Shown here: in pieces, positions 34,192 through 42,457 of the stretch
Numbering within the stretch: the first letter of the stretch is position 1
Layout: the number at the start of each line of letters is the position of its first letter
DNA from: Anaerolineaceae bacterium UBA5404
GTDB taxonomy: Bacteria; Chloroflexota; Anaerolineae; Anaerolineales; Anaerolineaceae
Direction: 5' to 3'
Assembly (NCBI GenBank): GCA_002409625.1
Contig: DHNY01000014.1
Coordinates: 1 to 64,000, forward strand
DNA length: 64,000 bases
Position numbers and translations under genes: made by a program
Notes under the pieces: model-generated
The model's input: only the letters and a program-made list of their open reading frames with translations
Told to the model about the DNA's origin: nothing
Database searches by the model: none

Positions 34192-35001
34192 ATGAAAGAA
34201 CTTAAAGGTGTGGCAAATACATTATTCGTACCCTTAGCAGCACGGATTGCGGTTTCTAAACAATTCCCGGAATACTTTTATGATGAAAGGGCTTTGGCAC
34301 TGGACTCCAATATTCCCATGGAACTCAGGCAAGGAACATCGGAGTATAGCAACATGGCTTCGGCTTCAAGGTATTACCAGATGGACAAGATGGTAAGTGC
34401 GTTTTTGGCGAAGCATGTCAAAGCAAATATTATTTTCTTGGGTGCAGGACTGGAGACCGCCTATTTTCGCCTTTTTGAAGCCAATGAACATGCCGAAATA
34501 AACTTTTATGAAATTGACTTACCAGAAGCGATTGAAGTACGACGCGAATTGTTGGGAATAGGTGAGCGGGAGCAATTGATTGCGGCGGATGTCTTCAAGA
34601 TGACCTGGTTAGACGGTATCGACCTTTCTTTGCCAACCTTGATGCTTGCAGCGGGTTTGTTTCAGTATTTTCATGAAGAAGATGTGCTTAAATTTATTAA
34701 AACTATAAAATCAAAATTCCCGAAAGGTGAGTTGATTTTTGATGCGGTCAGTGAGACGGGCTTGAAATATAGCAATCGCTTTATCAAGAAAACGGGCAAC
34801 AAAGACGCTTTGATGCATTTCTATGTTAATGATGCTACTGCATTTGCAGACAAAACAGACACGGCGTTATTGGCGGAAAAGGTGTTTTTCTCAGACGCAC
34901 TGCAGAAGCTTGGCAAGCAACTAAAGTGGCTAACCCGCCTCTTTATGCGCATAACCGATAAAAAGAAACGGCTTGTTATAGTGCATTTGAGCTTGAACTG
35001 A
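34192..35001 (+). CDS. LCMT-like class I methyltransferase (Ppm1/Ppm2/Tcmp family)
   Basis: A SAM-dependent methyltransferase of 269 residues of the leucine carboxyl methyltransferase fold. The SAM motif is IIFLGAGLETAYFRL near residue 80, then NFYEIDLPEAIEVRR. The early line YFYDERALALD and the C-terminal VHLSLN fit the family. Bacterial members act in polyketide or small-molecule O-methylation; some have unknown substrates. No biosynthetic cluster surrounds it, so the substrate cannot be inferred. It is flanked by intergenic gaps of 186 and 142 bases and is likely monocistronic. Confidence 0.83.
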   Translation: MKELKGVANTLFVPLAARIAVSKQFPEYFYDERALALDSNIPMELRQGTSEYSNMASASRYYQMDKMVSAFLAKHVKANIIFLGAGLETAYFRLFEANEHAEINFYEIDLPEAIEVRRELLGIGEREQLIAADVFKMTWLDGIDLSLPTLMLAAGLFQYFHEEDVLKFIKTIKSKFPKGELIFDAVSETGLKYSNRFIKKTGNKDALMHFYVNDATAFADKTDTALLAEKVFFSDALQKLGKQLKWLTRLFMRITDKKKRLVIVHLSLN

Positions 35002-35143
35002 AGCTTTTCGGATTAAGCATCAGCTGATACATATCATTGTCAAAAATAATGCCTTAACACCTTTGGAAAATAACCCAAGCAGTAAAGCCATTTATTCGCA
35101 ACCGAGAGCTAAAAATGGTATAACATAGCTAGGAGTTTGTGCT

Positions 35144-35653
35144 ATGGCAGATTATAAAATCATCACTCATCCCGACCCGTTTTTACGACGGAAAGCCAAG
35201 AAAGTAAGCAGTTTTGACAAGGATTTTCAGGCTTTAATCGAGGATATGTTCAATATTATGCGTGAGGCACCTGGTGTCGGGCTTGCCGCGCCGCAAATTG
35301 GTGTGAGTCAACGCATTGTAGTGGTGGAGTATACCGACCCTGATATTGAAGACGCCAAGCCTAAAACGTTTGTGTTGGTTAATCCAGAAATCATCAAACA
35401 CTCAGAAGAAACGACTGAAGATCTTGAAGGCTGTCTTTCTGTGCCGGGATTGGTGGGTATGGTTGAGCGCTGGGATGCGGTTACCGTGAAAGCCCAGAAT
35501 CGATTTGGAAAAACGGTCAAAATCAAGGCTGATGACTGGCTGGCACGCATCTTCCAACATGAAATGGACCATTTGGACGGTGTTTTATACATCGATAAAG
35601 CGACTGAGGTCTTTGAACCCACACCTGAAGAGGCAGCACAGATTAAAGACTAA
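35144..35653 (+). CDS. def: Peptide deformylase
   Basis: Removes the formyl group from nascent peptides. At 169 residues all three motifs are present: GVGLAAPQIG (motif 1), EGCLSVPG (motif 2, metal-binding Cys) and QHEMDHLDG (motif 3, two His and the catalytic Glu). A TAGGAG box precedes the ATG and a TATAAC box lies upstream. Its TAA overlaps the recF ATG by one base (TAATG), so def and recF are translationally coupled, an unusual pairing. Confidence 0.96.
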   Translation: MADYKIITHPDPFLRRKAKKVSSFDKDFQALIEDMFNIMREAPGVGLAAPQIGVSQRIVVVEYTDPDIEDAKPKTFVLVNPEIIKHSEETTEDLEGCLSVPGLVGMVERWDAVTVKAQNRFGKTVKIKADDWLARIFQHEMDHLDGVLYIDKATEVFEPTPEEAAQIKD

Positions 35654-36858
35654 TGCACCTTAAACGTTTATCCCTGACCCATTTTCGTGCGTTTACCCGT
35701 CTGGATATTGATTTTCCCAGACGGATTATTTTGTTCACCGGAAAAAATGCCCAGGGAAAGACCACCATTCTGGAAGCGATTGCCTACCTTGCTAATTTTT
35801 CATCTTTCCATGCTAGCACTGATCGCCAATTACTCAATTTCAATATGCCTGTTGAGCCGGTTATGGTTGGGCGCATTATTGGCGAATTTGAAAGGCAGGG
35901 CAGGGATCATAGCATCGAAGTGCGTTTTATTCAGGAATATAACGGACAAGTCCAGCCAAGGTTTCGCAAGCAGGTTTTGCTGGATGGCGTGCAAAAAAAG
36001 ATTGGCGAGCTCTATGGACAGTTCAATGTGGTCAACTTTTTGCCTCAGATGTCGCGCATCATTGAAGGGTCACCTTCTGATCGGCGCGCCTATTTGGACG
36101 AAATTCTTTCGCAGGTTGAGCCTGGTTACGCGCGCAATTTGTTCACCTATAACAAGGCGCTTAGTCAGCGGAACGCCTTATTAAAAAATTTGTTTGAAAG
36201 TAATGGCGATTTAGATCAATTGGAAGCCTGGGATGAAATGCTTGCCCAGCACGGTGCGGTGCTTATGGATGGGCGTATTCGGGCTTTGGATGAGCTTGAA
36301 CGCCAGGCATTGGGTATTCATCATCGTTTAACCCGCGAGAGTGAAGTGCTGCGATTTCATTATGAGCCGAGCTACAATCCGATTGCTAAAAATGATGAGC
36401 AACTCTTTTTACCGGTGCAAACAGAAAACAACCTTGTGGGGATAGATTTTAGAGAATTGGAAAAAGGGTTCAAGGAAGCTTTGTGTAAGAACCGCCGGCA
36501 GGATTTGGCGCGAGGCGTAACAAGCATTGGACCTCATCGCGATGAATTTCGCTTTTTGAGTAACGGTATTGACCTTGGGCATTATGGATCCCGCGGTCAA
36601 ACCCGAAGCGCCTTGCTTTCTCTCAAATTTGCCGAAGTGGGATGGATGAAAGAGCGCATTGGTGATAGCCCGGTATTGCTTTTGGATGAGATTATGGCAG
36701 AACTGGACCCTGAGCGGCGTGAGGATTTGCTCAAATTAGTCGGTGAAGTGGATCAAGCCATGCTGACTACAACCGATAAAAACATGTTCCCATCCAGTTT
36801 TGTGAATGCTTGCGAAACATGGACGGTTCACGAAGGTTTGGTAAAAAAAGACGCCTAG
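35653..36858 (+). CDS. recF: DNA replication and repair protein RecF
   Basis: SMC-like ATPase of 401 residues that helps load RecA at gaps with RecO and RecR. The N-terminus has LTHFRAF and Walker A GKNAQGKTT near residue 31. Mid-protein FLPQMSRIIEGSPSDRRAYLD is the RecF hallmark. The ABC signature region is HYGSRGQTRSALLSLK, and Walker B is LLLDEIMAELD with the D-loop. The gene is not beside dnaA, dnaN or gyrB, which are its usual partners, but is coupled to def. Its 3' end overlaps the terminator of the convergent gene. Confidence 0.95.
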   Translation: MHLKRLSLTHFRAFTRLDIDFPRRIILFTGKNAQGKTTILEAIAYLANFSSFHASTDRQLLNFNMPVEPVMVGRIIGEFERQGRDHSIEVRFIQEYNGQVQPRFRKQVLLDGVQKKIGELYGQFNVVNFLPQMSRIIEGSPSDRRAYLDEILSQVEPGYARNLFTYNKALSQRNALLKNLFESNGDLDQLEAWDEMLAQHGAVLMDGRIRALDELERQALGIHHRLTRESEVLRFHYEPSYNPIAKNDEQLFLPVQTENNLVGIDFRELEKGFKEALCKNRRQDLARGVTSIGPHRDEFRFLSNGIDLGHYGSRGQTRSALLSLKFAEVGWMKERIGDSPVLLLDEIMAELDPERREDLLKLVGEVDQAMLTTTDKNMFPSSFVNACETWTVHEGLVKKDA

Positions 36859-36872
36859 CAGTGCCAGGCGTC
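36842..36872 (-). terminator. Terminator of the NBR1-domain lipoprotein gene, within the recF 3' end
   Basis: On the minus strand the stem GACGCCT/AGGCGTC (36866-36872 with 36850-36856) is followed by seven T residues (36843-36849). It overlaps the last codons of recF. Confidence 0.8.
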
Positions 36873-36892
36873 CATAATGTAAATTTCCTCAA

Positions 36893-38650
36893 TTAATGGA
36901 GCTGAATATCGATAATCGGTTGAATGCTTTGAAAACCTTGATCAAAACAAACAAGCTCGCTTTTAAATTCCAGCTCTGAAGTGGATTTGTTGCTCACTTC
37001 AAACAGCCATCCGTTAAGTACTGGGCGATTGATTGTAATAGAAAAGTCGCTCAGTCTTTCATAATTGGCACTAATGGCTAAACCTTGTCCGCAAGTTAGG
37101 GTGATTTGTTTGGTTTCGTTTGGCTTTATCTTCTCAGATTTTGGATAAGCATAGCGACTGGCATAGGTACTTCTGGAAAAGCCTATGGTCTGTAGGTTAA
37201 GGCTAATGGCTAGGTTTGAAGGGTTGTTTACTTTGATGTATCCTTGATTGCTTTCTGTGCGTGATTCCAGCAATGATAAAGTGTTGCCGGGATCCAAGGC
37301 ATAACCACTACCCGCTATAACAACATCGGATATGAGCTTGAATTCGCTTATTTCATTAGCTGGTGCAAGGTTTTCTTCAGCATTGACTTGCACTTTTAAG
37401 TTCGGGTCGACCAGACAATTAACATGAACGCTGATGCGTTGGCTTCGATTTGTTGTATTTGTGGCAGTAATTGACCAGCCATTGGCGATGCGTTGACTGG
37501 CAGTGATGTTGATGCCATTAGTCACAGTATAACCGCCACTCACAGCTTGACCGCCAACATCATTACATGAAACGGAAAGCTCCAAGGTCTCACCTTTGTT
37601 AATATCCTTGGGGTTCATCGCGATAATTGTATAAGGTCCGGGAACCTGGCTGGGTTCAGGAGTGGGTTCCGTTGTTGGAACCGGCGTTTGGCTAGGGACA
37701 GTTGTAGATGTGGGCACCTGAGTGGCTGTTGCGGTTGGCATGGGCGTATTGGTTGCGGTTGGAACCAAGGTTGGCGTTTGGGTTGGCGTGTTTGTTGGTG
37801 TTGTCGTGTTGGTTTGGGTCGCTGTTGGACTGGGTGTTGCGGTTGGACCCGGAATGATGATGCGGTATTTTAGCTCGGCGTCGAGGAGCGAGCCTTTATC
37901 GGTTTGGATCTTCCAGATACCGGTATATTCCCCTGGGAAGCGTGGCGCGCTGAGTTCAAGCCCGATGTCAACCACTTCACCCGCGTTAATATTGCGCAAG
38001 GCGTTTGGCGAATTGCCGCCCATCAAACTACCACTGATGTAAACCAGTTTGTAATCAACCCAATCGCAACTACCGTTGTTGTGCACACGCCAGCTTTTTG
38101 TAAAGCTTTGTCCTGCTTTCAATTCTGTGCCATCCGGGATGCTTAAATCAGCAAGTAAAGTCGCTGCTGTGGTGCAGTTGGCTTGGGTGGGCTGGCTGGT
38201 TGGGGTTGGCTCTCCAGGCGCCAGGGTCGGCTCAGGCGTGAGCGCGCCGGGTGGTTCCACTATGGTAATGGCAATTTTTGAGCTTACGTAAGATTTACCG
38301 GATCGATTGTAAACACGAACCTCAATCATTGTGGGTGAGGCTTGGCTTGGAGTCCAAGCTTGCCTCACGGCATTGCTTTGGACCTGGGCGGCGGTCTTGC
38401 TTTGAACGAGCTCGTTGTTTGCCCATAATTCAATGCGCGACCAACTTTCATCACCACTGATGAGAGAATGGATAACGATCTCACGGTTGGCATAAAACTG
38501 GGCACCCGTTCTGGGTTCAGAAATCTCAACTTTTAAACCGGGTTCACGGTTGCGCGAACAAGAAACCACAACCAACAATACGACTGCTATAAGCGCGGTT
38601 GTTACGAGCGCAATAATAGAAACGGCGTTTTTTCTCATGGGCTTCTCCAT
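36893..38650 (-). CDS. Lipoprotein with Ig-like and NBR1-like domains and a Pro/Thr linker
   Basis: A membrane-anchored surface protein of 585 residues. The signal helix ends in lipobox VVSC near residue 31. Residues about 38-130 look like a bacterial Ig-like domain. Residues about 155-265 match the four-tryptophan NBR1-like Ig domain: KSWRVHNNGSCDWVDYKLVY, INAGEVVDIGLELSAP and YTGIWKI. Then comes a TPTATQTNTTTPTNT-type linker of about 75 residues and a beta-rich C-terminal domain of about 240 residues that I do not recognise. The NBR1 fold suggests protein or glycan binding. A GGAG box precedes the ATG; a second ATG four codons later is possible. Confidence 0.82.
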   Translation of the reverse strand: MEKPMRKNAVSIIALVTTALIAVVLLVVVSCSRNREPGLKVEISEPRTGAQFYANREIVIHSLISGDESWSRIELWANNELVQSKTAAQVQSNAVRQAWTPSQASPTMIEVRVYNRSGKSYVSSKIAITIVEPPGALTPEPTLAPGEPTPTSQPTQANCTTAATLLADLSIPDGTELKAGQSFTKSWRVHNNGSCDWVDYKLVYISGSLMGGNSPNALRNINAGEVVDIGLELSAPRFPGEYTGIWKIQTDKGSLLDAELKYRIIIPGPTATPSPTATQTNTTTPTNTPTQTPTLVPTATNTPMPTATATQVPTSTTVPSQTPVPTTEPTPEPSQVPGPYTIIAMNPKDINKGETLELSVSCNDVGGQAVSGGYTVTNGINITASQRIANGWSITATNTTNRSQRISVHVNCLVDPNLKVQVNAEENLAPANEISEFKLISDVVIAGSGYALDPGNTLSLLESRTESNQGYIKVNNPSNLAISLNLQTIGFSRSTYASRYAYPKSEKIKPNETKQITLTCGQGLAISANYERLSDFSITINRPVLNGWLFEVSNKSTSELEFKSELVCFDQGFQSIQPIIDIQLH

Positions 38651-38701
38651 AATAACTCCATTAAGGCATCTATATAACGCTTGAGTACCTCAAGAAGTTC
38701 C

Positions 38702-39045
38702 GGTTCAGGTTGGTCTATAAGCCGTATTCTGTCGAGGAAGCGCATCTATCTGGGCAAAACGTCACCGCTTTGCTCTTGCGGTCTACCCGGAAATCAAATG
38801 AGCCGAGCCAACTCTCTTTCCTGTTTGACCTTGCACCGGATGGGGGTTACCTGGCCGAGCCTGTTACCAAACTCGCCGGTGGTCTCTTACACCACCTTTT
38901 CAACCTTACGTTTATAAAACGCGGTATGTTTCTGTGGCCCTAATCCAGAAGCTTACACCTCTCCAGGCGTTACCTGGCATCCTGCTCTGTGGTGTACGGA
39001 CTTTCCTCACTCTGAGGCGAGCGCGCGCGTCCAACCAACCTGAAC
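38702..39045 (-). ncRNA. rnpB: RNase P RNA, bacterial class A
   Basis: Catalytic RNA that trims the 5' leader of tRNA precursors. The minus strand shows the universal core elements: GAGGAAAGTCCG near the 5' end (P4/CR I), GGTAACAGGCTCGG in the middle and ACAGAATACGGCTTATAGACC at the 3' end (CR V). The P1 helix closes GTTCAGGTTGG with CCAACCTGAAC at the two ends, fixing the boundaries. The length of about 344 bases is normal. The promoter is at 39052-39080. A small hairpin (38680-38694) lies after the 3' end but lacks a T-run. Confidence 0.96.
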
Positions 39046-39051
39046 AAATTA

Positions 39052-39080
39052 ATCATAGCAGAATTGAGCTTCAATGTCTA
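39052..39080 (-). promoter_or_regulatory. Promoter of rnpB
   Basis: On the minus strand TAGACA (39075-39080), a 17-bp spacer and TATGAT (39052-39057) lie 7 bases before the predicted 5' end of RNase P RNA. Confidence 0.75.
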
Positions 39081-39149
39081 AATGATTTTAGTAAAAATAG
39101 AAAGCCAGGGCTAAAAAAATGCATGGTTGTGCTTTTTTCATCAAATAAG

Positions 39150-39177
39150 TTGACGATTTTCGCGCTTTAGGTATAAT
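39150..39177 (+). promoter_or_regulatory. Promoter of secG
   Basis: TTGACG (39150-39155), a 16-bp spacer and TATAAT (39172-39177) form a near-consensus promoter 28 bases before the secG start. Confidence 0.75.
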
Positions 39178-39205
39178 TCTCTTTTGCACATTGTAGGAGG
39201 CAGAT

Positions 39206-39430
39206 TTGAACCCGTTAATTAATATTTCGATGATCATCATTTCCATTGTCCTGATTATCAGCATCTTGCTGCAAAGTAAGGGTGTTGGTCTTGGTGGTCT
39301 GGCAGGTGGCGATTCTGGTGGTGTTTATACCCAACGCAGAGGCATTGAAAAAGTGATGTTTTACATCACCATCAGCCTAAGTGTTGTGTTTATCATCCTG
39401 GCTTTGCTGAGTGTCATTTTGACCAAGTAG
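39206..39430 (+). CDS. secG: Preprotein translocase subunit SecG
   Basis: A 74-residue subunit of the SecYEG channel. Two membrane helices (about residues 3-22 and 49-72) flank the conserved loop LLQSKGVGLGGLAGGDSGG, which is diagnostic. The start codon is TTG at 39206, decided by AGGAGG 6 bases upstream and by the fact that the first helix begins there. A near-consensus promoter precedes it. The hairpin at 39477-39513 follows. Confidence 0.94.
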   Translation: MNPLINISMIIISIVLIISILLQSKGVGLGGLAGGDSGGVYTQRRGIEKVMFYITISLSVVFIILALLSVILTK

Positions 39431-39476
39431 GTTACGCCTTTTCTCCCGGCGTAGCGACAATTCTATATGGAGGATT

Positions 39477-39513
39477 AAGACGACTCGCCATGTGCGACTG
39501 TCGTCTTTTTTTC
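39477..39513 (+). terminator. Terminator between secG and the solute-binding protein gene
   Basis: AAGACGAC (39477-39484) pairs with GTCGTCTT (39500-39507), followed by a run of T residues that ends five bases before the next ATG. It stops secG transcription but also occupies the position where the next gene should have its ribosome binding site. Confidence 0.75.
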
Positions 39514-39517
39514 TAAG

Positions 39518-41191
39518 ATGAAACAATTTCGCTGGCAATTGCTGATCGTTTTCTTAACTGCCTTGATTGTGGGTTTGATCTTAACCTTTAATCAAAGCAA
39601 ACCTGTTGTACCAGTTACCCAAGAACCCAGTCCCATCAGTGGCGGAAGCTATACAGAAGCCTTGGTAGGGCAATTTTCCCGCTTGAACCCCTTGTTGGAT
39701 CATTACAACCAGCCAGACCGGGATGTTGACCGTTTGCTGTTTAGCCGATTGATTCGCCATGACAGAAGCGGGCGACCCATTGCAGAGCTTGCCCAAAATT
39801 GGACCGTCTCTGAAGACGCCACGCATTTCACCTTTTACCTCAACCAAAATGCGGTGTGGCATGATGGCGTGCCGGTTACCAGCCATGACGTGGCTTTTAC
39901 CATCAGTTTGTTGCAAAGTGGAAGCCCTTATATCGCGCCAAATTTAAGAGAACTTTGGCCAAAAGTGCAGGTGCTGGTGCATGGCGATGATGCCATTGAA
40001 TTTATTTTGCAAGACAGCTTTGCCGCTTTTTTTGACTATCTGAGTTTTCAAATATTGCCATCGCACCTTTTGCAAATTCAGAGTGTTGAGGAACTTATTG
40101 ACCATCCTTTTACGCTTGCTCCAATTGGTTCGGGACCTTACCGTTTTTCAAAACTTATATTGGATAATGCCGTGATTAAGGGCATTGAACTCGAAGTTAA
40201 TGAGTTTTATTTTGAACCGCGTGCTTTTATCGATAAGATCACTTTTAAGTACTATCACGATCGCGAATCTGCTTTGCAGGCTTATTTAGCGGGTGAGGTT
40301 GATGGACTTTCGTCTATTTCCACAAATGAGATGAACCGTGTATTGGCCCAACCCGGCTTGAACCTTTATTCCAGTCGCGAAGCCCAGTTGAACATGATTT
40401 TTCTAAATAGCAACAGTCCTGATGCTGGTTACCTCAAAAACGCTGATTTTAGAAAAGCTTTAATGGCTGCAGTCAACCGACAGGGTATGATTGATGAGGT
40501 TTTGATGGGGCAAGGTGTGCTGGCAGTGGGTCCATTCTTGCCGGATAGCTGGGCATTTTATGATGGGCAAACAGAATACCGTTATGACCCGGATCTTGCC
40601 AGACAGCTTATTGCCGCCCAAGGGATGGCATTGAGTGACAGTGGCAGCCTGTACACAAAGGAAGGACAAGCCGTTCGTCTTCACCTGCTGGTGCCAGAAA
40701 ACCCTCAATATCAGGCTTTAGCTGCTGTGGTAGAACGTAACTGGCGAAGTGTGGGCATTGATGTGGTCTTGGAAGTTTATCCTTTCGAGCAAGTCCTGGC
40801 TAAACTGGACTCGCGACAATATCAAGCAGCTTTAATCGATATCGACTTTTCAGCAACGCCTGACCCCGACCCTTATCCTTTCTGGAGCGAGGCGACTGTT
40901 TCAGGCGGTCAGAATTATTCAGGATGGGTGAACAGCACCGCCAGTGAATATATAGAACAAGCCCGGGTGATTAGCGATTATGACCTGAGAACGAAGCTTT
41001 ACCGTAACTTTCAGGTTTTATTTTCGGAGGACTTACCCTCATTGCCTCTGTTTTTCCCGGTATACAACTATGCTGTGAAGGACTCAATCCAAAACGTTTC
41101 AATGGGACCAATTTATGACCCCAGTGACAGGTTTAATACGATTGGTGAATGGTATATCCGCACTGGCATCGCTGAAGATGCTCAGGAATAA
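39518..41191 (+). CDS. ABC transporter substrate-binding protein, family 5 (oligopeptide type)
   Basis: An extracytoplasmic binding protein of 557 residues for peptides or similar solutes. An uncleaved-looking N-terminal helix (residues 7-25, no lipobox cysteine) anchors or exports it. The SBP_bac_5 fold shows GGSYTEALVGQFSRLNPL, WTVSEDATHFTFYLNQNAVWHDG near residue 100 and GSGPYRF. No permease or ATPase gene is adjacent, so it is an orphan. There is no Shine-Dalgarno sequence, only the terminator hairpin directly upstream of the ATG. The next gene starts 17 bases after its stop. Confidence 0.88.
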   Translation: MKQFRWQLLIVFLTALIVGLILTFNQSKPVVPVTQEPSPISGGSYTEALVGQFSRLNPLLDHYNQPDRDVDRLLFSRLIRHDRSGRPIAELAQNWTVSEDATHFTFYLNQNAVWHDGVPVTSHDVAFTISLLQSGSPYIAPNLRELWPKVQVLVHGDDAIEFILQDSFAAFFDYLSFQILPSHLLQIQSVEELIDHPFTLAPIGSGPYRFSKLILDNAVIKGIELEVNEFYFEPRAFIDKITFKYYHDRESALQAYLAGEVDGLSSISTNEMNRVLAQPGLNLYSSREAQLNMIFLNSNSPDAGYLKNADFRKALMAAVNRQGMIDEVLMGQGVLAVGPFLPDSWAFYDGQTEYRYDPDLARQLIAAQGMALSDSGSLYTKEGQAVRLHLLVPENPQYQALAAVVERNWRSVGIDVVLEVYPFEQVLAKLDSRQYQAALIDIDFSATPDPDPYPFWSEATVSGGQNYSGWVNSTASEYIEQARVISDYDLRTKLYRNFQVLFSEDLPSLPLFFPVYNYAVKDSIQNVSMGPIYDPSDRFNTIGEWYIRTGIAEDAQE

Positions 41192-41208
41192 GATCTTTAG
41201 GAGTTGAC

Positions 41209-41730
41209 ATGGCAAAATCCAGACATTCAAAACGCAACCCAATTGGGTTCACTGATCTCATTGGTGCTTCAGGCATCAGCAAGACTGATCCGCGCATTCA
41301 AGCTAATGGCGCGGTGGATGAGGCGAGCTCATCGTTAGGTTTAGCACGCGCTTTTATGCAGAACAAAGACCATGCAGCTGTCTTAAAGCAATGCCAGGCA
41401 GACCTTTCAAATTTGATGGGATTTATCGCCAGTGTGAATACCGGACAAAGCTTCTTTGTGATTGGCGATGATTATTTTGAAAAAGAATTAGAAACTTTGG
41501 AACAGGTTTTGTTTAAGTTTGAAGCGGAGACCGAATTCCCCAAAGCTTTTGTATTCCCTGGCGATCATCCTGCTGAAGCCGCGCTTAACATGGCGCGTAC
41601 CGTGGTAAGACGAGCTGAAAGGGTACTGATTTCCTTTTTTGCGGATGAAGATATAAAAAGAGAAGCGGTTTTGCAATATTTAAACCGCCTCTCAAGTTTG
41701 TGTTATGTGTTGAGCTTAATCGAAGCTTAA
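41209..41730 (+). CDS. Cob(I)alamin adenosyltransferase, PduO type
   Basis: Transfers the adenosyl group of ATP to cob(I)alamin to give adenosylcobalamin. At 173 residues it is an all-helical trimeric PduO/MMAB-like enzyme. GFTDLIGASGISKTDPRI is the N-terminal ATP loop, ANGAVDEASSSLG follows, and TVVRRAERVLISF holds the conserved Arg-Arg-Ala-Glu segment near residue 128. The N-terminal loop departs from the usual TRTGDxG form, so activity should not be taken as proved. It fits the B12-dependent mutase subunit and MeaB in this window. A GGAG box precedes the ATG. Confidence 0.85.
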   Translation: MAKSRHSKRNPIGFTDLIGASGISKTDPRIQANGAVDEASSSLGLARAFMQNKDHAAVLKQCQADLSNLMGFIASVNTGQSFFVIGDDYFEKELETLEQVLFKFEAETEFPKAFVFPGDHPAEAALNMARTVVRRAERVLISFFADEDIKREAVLQYLNRLSSLCYVLSLIEA

Positions 41731-41755
41731 ATGCGCTTATTTCCTCAACCGGATG

Positions 41756-42424
41756 CTAATTTCCAGAACTTAAAGCAGCTTCAACTGTACTATTAAGTGA
41801 GTCTCTGTAGACGAGCTTACCATTGACGATAAAACTGGGTGTGCCGGTTACGTTGTAGCCCTCAGCCAGGTTTTTTGTTGCGGAAATATAACCTGGAATT
41901 TCTTGCTTTTTCATACAAGCATCAAATTCATCCATGTCCGCACCAGCCCGTTTGGCATAAACACGCTCTTTTCCATCGGCGAGGTCATTTGCGCTAAAAA
42001 CGCTTTTGAAAACCTCATTTTTATAGGCAAAATAGACATCTTGTTCCGCGGTGCAGTAAGCTGCCATTGAGGCTTTGTAGGTTAAATCTGTTTCACTCCA
42101 AGGATAGGGATAAGAAGTGTAATAGACCTTGCCAGTGTCAACATAGTTCTTAATAAAATCGGGCGCATCATCTATTGCAAAAGCCCTACAATGGCCACAC
42201 GAGTAATTTGAGAATTCTATGACCTTTACCGGTGCCTCAGGATTTCCAAGGCTCATGCCTTTTTCATTTGCGAGGGTTAGCTTTGGTCTCATCACCTGGG
42301 TAAGGATGATTACAGCGGCTATAACCAAAACAAGTCCCAGGATAATGATAGTTGTCAGAGTGTTTCTTTTCTTTTGTTTTTCTTTTTGCGAGCGAATGTG
42401 TTCACGTTCACTGATTGTCATCAT
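41756..42424 (-). CDS. DsbA-family thiol oxidoreductase, membrane anchored
   Basis: A thioredoxin-fold protein of 222 residues. One membrane helix (about 22-44) follows a basic N-terminus, so the domain faces outward. The active site is FSNYSCGHCRAF near residue 73. The cis-proline loop is NVTGTPSFIVNG near residue 195. A helical insertion between them, with two more cysteines (YCTAEQD and DACMKKQ), is typical of the BdbD/DsbA family. It probably forms or shuffles disulfides in exported proteins. A GAGG box precedes the start; the ATG is doubled. It stands downstream of the GNAT gene on the same strand. Confidence 0.86.
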   Translation of the reverse strand: MMTISEREHIRSQKEKQKKRNTLTTIIILGLVLVIAAVIILTQVMRPKLTLANEKGMSLGNPEAPVKVIEFSNYSCGHCRAFAIDDAPDFIKNYVDTGKVYYTSYPYPWSETDLTYKASMAAYCTAEQDVYFAYKNEVFKSVFSANDLADGKERVYAKRAGADMDEFDACMKKQEIPGYISATKNLAEGYNVTGTPSFIVNGKLVYRDSLNSTVEAALSSGN

Positions 42425-42457
42425 AAACCTCTTTTTAAAAATTCGTTAGTGGGGGAA

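Noticed and set aside
37688..38042. Gly/Val/Cys-rich plus-strand frames within the NBR1-domain gene
   Set aside because: Complement of the Pro/Thr linker; no independent signal.
38680..38694. Hairpin CTTGAG/CTCAAG as the rnpB terminator
   Set aside because: Stem of 6 bp with no T-run, and the lipoprotein gene follows closely, so read-through or processing is equally likely.
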